Assembly: GCF_000982825.1 (NCBI RefSeq)
Contig: NZ_CP011047.1
Span: 3,410,001 to 3,474,000 of the forward strand
Origin: Cronobacter sakazakii
GTDB lineage: Bacteria; Pseudomonadota; Gammaproteobacteria; Enterobacterales; Enterobacteriaceae
Direction: 5' to 3'
Length of the DNA: 64,000 nt
Shown here: positions 61,184 through 64,000 of the stretch, in pieces
Position numbering within the stretch: the first letter of the stretch is position 1
How the letters are laid out: each line of letters starts with the position of its first letter
Translations under genes and position numbers: made by a program
Notes under the pieces: model-generated
The model's input: only the letters and a program-made list of their open reading frames with translations
What the model was told of the DNA's origin: nothing
The model's database searches: none

Positions 61184-62110
61184 TCACGCCGCCAGCAAGG
61201 AGACGAAAGCTAAAAAGGCCAGGCCGAAACCGGTCCAGGTAACGCGTGAAACGGCGTTAAAGCGCAGCCGCGCCATGCTGTTTTCAAAGAGCGCGATAAT
61301 CAGCACGCCCACCAGCAGTTTGACGACGGCCTGCGCCACGGCTATTACCAGGCCGCTCAGGCTGAAAGTCAGCATCTGGCCCCAGGGCACAAACACGCCG
61401 ACAAACATCTGTAACACCACCAGTTGCTTGAGGCTGACGCCCCATTTCAGCAGCGCAAAGCCTGAACCGCTGTACTCCGACAGCGGGCCTTCCTGTAACT
61501 CCTGCTCCGCTTCGGCGAGATCGAACGGCAGCTTGCCCATTTCGATGAACGTGGCGAAGGCGCAGGCCGCGAGCGCCAGCACCAGCGTCAGGCTGTGCGC
61601 GACGGGCCAGTCATAGACGCGTGCGGCTATCTGGCTGATATGTGTTGAACCCGCCACCGTTGCCGCGACCCACAGGCCGAGCAGCAGAATCGGCTCCACC
61701 AGCACGCCCAGCATCGCCTCGCGGCTTGCGCCGATCCCGGTGAACGGGCTGCCGGTATCCAGCCCGGCAATGGCGAAAAAGAAGCGCGCGATGGCGAAGA
61801 GATAGATAAGCGTAATGAGATCGCCCGCTCCCGGCAGCGGCGAGTGAACGGTCACGACTGGCAGCGCGGCGGCGATGGTAAACATCACCGCCAGCATGGC
61901 GTACGGCGTGAACCGGAACACCCAGCCGGATGCCGCAGGTGCCACGCTCTGGCGGCCCAGCAGTTTGATGAGATCGCGATATTCCTGCAGCACGCCAGGC
62001 CCGCGACGGTTATGCAGGCGGGCGCGCGCCACGCGGGTGACGCCCGAAAGCAGCGGCGCGCAGGCAAACAGCACCAGCGCCTGTAAAAGAGGGAAAATTA
62101 CGTTTTGCAT
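61184..62110 (-). CDS. hycD: HycD, membrane subunit of formate hydrogenlyase
   Basis: 308-residue NuoH-like membrane anchor with about eight helices. The quinone/junction loop family motif is FIEMGKLPFDLAEAEQELQE with GPLSEYSGSGFALLKWGVSL. It connects HycE/HycG to the antiporter-like HycC. Lies 15 nt before hycE and 1 nt after hycC. Confidence 0.96.
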   Translation of the reverse strand: MQNVIFPLLQALVLFACAPLLSGVTRVARARLHNRRGPGVLQEYRDLIKLLGRQSVAPAASGWVFRFTPYAMLAVMFTIAAALPVVTVHSPLPGAGDLITLIYLFAIARFFFAIAGLDTGSPFTGIGASREAMLGVLVEPILLLGLWVAATVAGSTHISQIAARVYDWPVAHSLTLVLALAACAFATFIEMGKLPFDLAEAEQELQEGPLSEYSGSGFALLKWGVSLKQLVVLQMFVGVFVPWGQMLTFSLSGLVIAVAQAVVKLLVGVLIIALFENSMARLRFNAVSRVTWTGFGLAFLAFVSLLAA

Positions 62111-62111
62111 C

Positions 62112-63938
62112 TCAGACTCCCCGTGAAATCACGACGACCAGCAACACGGCCAGTTCGACCGCCGCCAGACGACGACACAGCACCGGCAGGCCAGCGCTCT
62201 GCCAGCCCGGCAGCAGACGCGCCGGATTAAGGATGTGGCGTAACTGAATCAGCGGCGCGAAGGCGGCCTTGACGGGCCGTGCGAACCCATGCGCGGTAAT
62301 GACCATCTCCGGCTCGTGGTCGTAACCACAGACCCAGGCGCTGCCGCGCGTGCGCGCCGGCAGGCGGTCGCCTTTAAAGAGCGTCATCAGCAGGAACGGC
62401 AGCAGCAGCGAGCCTGCCAGCAGCAGCGTAATCACCGGCTGCGAGACGGCAGTGCCTGCGGTGACGATCGGCAGCGGAACGGCGCGGCCCAGCAGCGGCA
62501 GCAGCCACGGCGCGGCAACGCCGCCTGCCACACAGCAAATCGCCAGCATCGCGACACAGAAGCGCATGAGCCAGGGCGCGTCAGTCGCCTGCGCAGCGGC
62601 CTGCGTGCGCGCCGCGCCGAGGAACGTCACACCGTAGACTTTCGCCATACACATCACCGCCAGCGCGCCGGTGATAGCGAGCCCCACCGCCAGCAGCGGC
62701 CCGAGCAGACGCGTGATAAACAGCGGCTGCGCGCCCAGGTTAAAGAACGCCTGATAAATCACCCATTCGCCCGCGAAGCCGTTAAGCGGCGGCAGCGCAG
62801 CCATCGCCATCAGGCCCACCAGCATGGAGATCGAAATAAGCGGCATGGTTTTGCCGATACCGCCGAGCTTTTCGATATCGCGCAGGCCGGTGCGGTGAAA
62901 GACCGCGCCCGCGCCGAGGAACAGCGTGGTTTTAAAGAGGCTGTGGTTGAAGAGGTGATAGAGCCCACCCACCAGACCGAGCGCCACCAGCGCAGGCTCA
63001 CCAAGCGAAATCCCCGCAAGCCCCGCGCCGAGCCCCAGCAGGATAATGCCGATGTTTTCAAGCGTGTGGTACGCCAGCAGCCGGTGGATATTGTGCTCAA
63101 GCAGCGCGTAAAGCCCGCCGATAAACGCGGTCATCATGCCGAGCAGCAGCACCAGCACGCCGCACCAGAGCGGCAGCGCAGCGTTCATCAGCGAAAAGAC
63201 CAGGATGCCGTACAGCCCCACTTTAAGCATCACGGCGGAAAAGAGCGCGGCGGCGGGCGCGGTGGCCTGCGCATGCCCCTGCACCACACCGCCGTGCAGC
63301 GGAATAACGCCTGCGAGCAGCCCGAAGCCTGCCAGCCCCGAGAGCCAGATGGTCGCGCTAAACGGCTGCCCGGCGGTAAGGGAACTTAACGCCAGCATGT
63401 CCAGCGTGCCGTACTGCCGCCACAACAGCCAGCAGGCGAGCGCCAGCAGCAGCGTGCCGAGACGCCCCAGCGCAAACCAGAGCTTTCCGCCCGCGCTGTC
63501 GCCGGTCAGGAATACCGCGGCGAGCGCCATAATTTCCGCCATCACCACCAGCGCGGCGAGGCTCTGCGCCGTGACCGCGAGCGTCGCGGCGCCAAGCAGC
63601 AGGTTAATCAGCGCCCCGCTGGCGCGCGCCTGCCCGTCGCGCGGAGGAATAAGCGTAAACAGGCAGATAAAAAATCCCGGCAGGCCGAGTGTCGCAAGCC
63701 ATATGGCGTTAAAGGCGGTGAGGTGTACCGCGAGCGCGCCGATATGCGTGGCGAGCGGCCCGTCACTCACATGGAGCAACAACCAGCCGCCCGCCGCCAG
63801 TGCGCACAGGCAACCGAGCGCGCCACCAAGGCCACCAAGCAGCGCGCTGAGCGGCTTATGCCAGGCGCACAGCAGTGCGAGCACAAGCCCCGCGCCAAAG
63901 GCCGCCAGCGCGCCCTGATATAAGTAAATCGCGTTCAT
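62112..63938 (-). CDS. hycC: HycC, antiporter-like membrane subunit of formate hydrogenlyase
   Basis: 608 residues, NuoL/MrpA-type proton-channel-like subunit with about 14-16 helices. Family blocks: GLLAGVIPLHGGVVQGHAQA, LLAYHTLENIGIILLGLGAG and HLFNHSLFKTTLFLGAGAVF, containing the conserved Lys/His/Glu residues. The ATG overlaps the hycB stop (TAATG). Long opposite-strand frames here are shadows. Confidence 0.96.
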   Translation of the reverse strand: MNAIYLYQGALAAFGAGLVLALLCAWHKPLSALLGGLGGALGCLCALAAGGWLLLHVSDGPLATHIGALAVHLTAFNAIWLATLGLPGFFICLFTLIPPRDGQARASGALINLLLGAATLAVTAQSLAALVVMAEIMALAAVFLTGDSAGGKLWFALGRLGTLLLALACWLLWRQYGTLDMLALSSLTAGQPFSATIWLSGLAGFGLLAGVIPLHGGVVQGHAQATAPAAALFSAVMLKVGLYGILVFSLMNAALPLWCGVLVLLLGMMTAFIGGLYALLEHNIHRLLAYHTLENIGIILLGLGAGLAGISLGEPALVALGLVGGLYHLFNHSLFKTTLFLGAGAVFHRTGLRDIEKLGGIGKTMPLISISMLVGLMAMAALPPLNGFAGEWVIYQAFFNLGAQPLFITRLLGPLLAVGLAITGALAVMCMAKVYGVTFLGAARTQAAAQATDAPWLMRFCVAMLAICCVAGGVAAPWLLPLLGRAVPLPIVTAGTAVSQPVITLLLAGSLLLPFLLMTLFKGDRLPARTRGSAWVCGYDHEPEMVITAHGFARPVKAAFAPLIQLRHILNPARLLPGWQSAGLPVLCRRLAAVELAVLLVVVISRGV

Positions 63939-64000
63939 TATTCTCCTCCGCGCGGTTGCAGCAGCAGCGATAAATCGCCGAGGTCGGCGTTAATGGTCAG
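63938..64000 (-). CDS. hycB: HycB, C-terminal 20 residues (cut by window edge)
   Basis: The frame entering from the right edge ends in LSLLLQPRGGE and TAA, overlapping the hycC ATG. The position directly upstream of hycC in the operon identifies it as the 3' end of the ferredoxin-like hycB; the short visible tail itself is not diagnostic. Confidence 0.7.
   Translation of the reverse strand: MTINADLGDLSLLLQPRGGE

Noticed and set aside
59720..61213. 497-codon plus-strand frame opposite hycE
   Set aside because: Antisense shadow of hycE with no protein-like motifs.
62289..63389. 366-codon plus-strand frame opposite hycC
   Set aside because: Gln/Arg/His-rich shadow of a membrane protein gene.

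Overview
The window looks like a chromosomal segment of a GC-rich member of the Enterobacteriaceae. The order ydhC-cfa-ribC-mdtK-valV-valW matches the E. coli map order as I recall it. The betT/betIBA locus, the T6SS type and the formate hydrogenlyase genes fit Cronobacter, Franconibacter or Enterobacter-like genomes. The species is an inference from gene content only.

Layout. (1) 1-8680, core backbone: 3' end of ydhC, cfa with a complex leader, a small beta-glucoside island (EIIC, GH1 6-phospho-beta-glucosidase, LacI regulator), ribC, mdtK and two tandem tRNA-Val(GAC) genes. (2) 8800-35750, a minus-strand type VI secretion (T6SS) locus next to the tRNAs. Its transcription order is tssB, tssC, tssK, tssL, ompA-type tagL, hcp, vgrG2, cargo, PAAR, an unknown membrane protein, tssM, tssF, tssG, tssJ, vgrG1, DUF4123 adaptor, unknown, Tox-REase-5 toxin, Imm52 immunity. 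tssA, tssE and tssH (clpV) are not in the window. The cargo zones are A+T-rich and full of vgrG scraps, frameshifted toxin and immunity remnants and a heptamer repeat tract. tssM is split at a perfect A_AAA_AAA slippery heptamer. (3) 36291-47433: a small secreted protein, a predicted ATPase, the choline-glycine betaine osmoprotection locus (betT divergent from betIBA), a GFA-family protein, an IraP-like anti-adaptor, and an MFS exporter divergent from a LysR regulator. (4) 47474-64000, a minus-strand formate hydrogenlyase (FHL) supercluster: hycB(partial)-C-D-E-F-G-H-I, a small conserved ORF, then hydN - cysteine-type fdhF - hypF - nickel permease, then a selenocysteine fdhF with its own sigma-54 promoter.

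How the genes work together. Region 4 makes a near-complete gas-producing module: formate oxidation (two FdhF versions), electron transfer (HydN, HycB, HycF), hydrogenase-3 (HycE/HycG) anchored by HycC/HycD, nickel uptake, HypF maturation and HycI proteolysis. Region 3 takes up choline and oxidises it to betaine under BetI control. Region 2 is a contractile weapon whose cargo has turned over heavily. One toxin/immunity pair (Tox-REase-5/Imm52) is intact, one M23-like effector and its neighbouring SH3-type immunity gene are both frameshifted, and one GH73 toxin is only a remnant beside an intact SH3-type immunity gene.

The most interesting items are the possible programmed frameshift in tssM, the heptamer tract in an immunity-like gene, the paired Sec/Cys formate dehydrogenases, and the REP-like arrays and hairpin-rich repeat in and around the hyc operon. 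Several lesions are single-base changes in homopolymers, so sequencing error must be excluded before they are read biologically.
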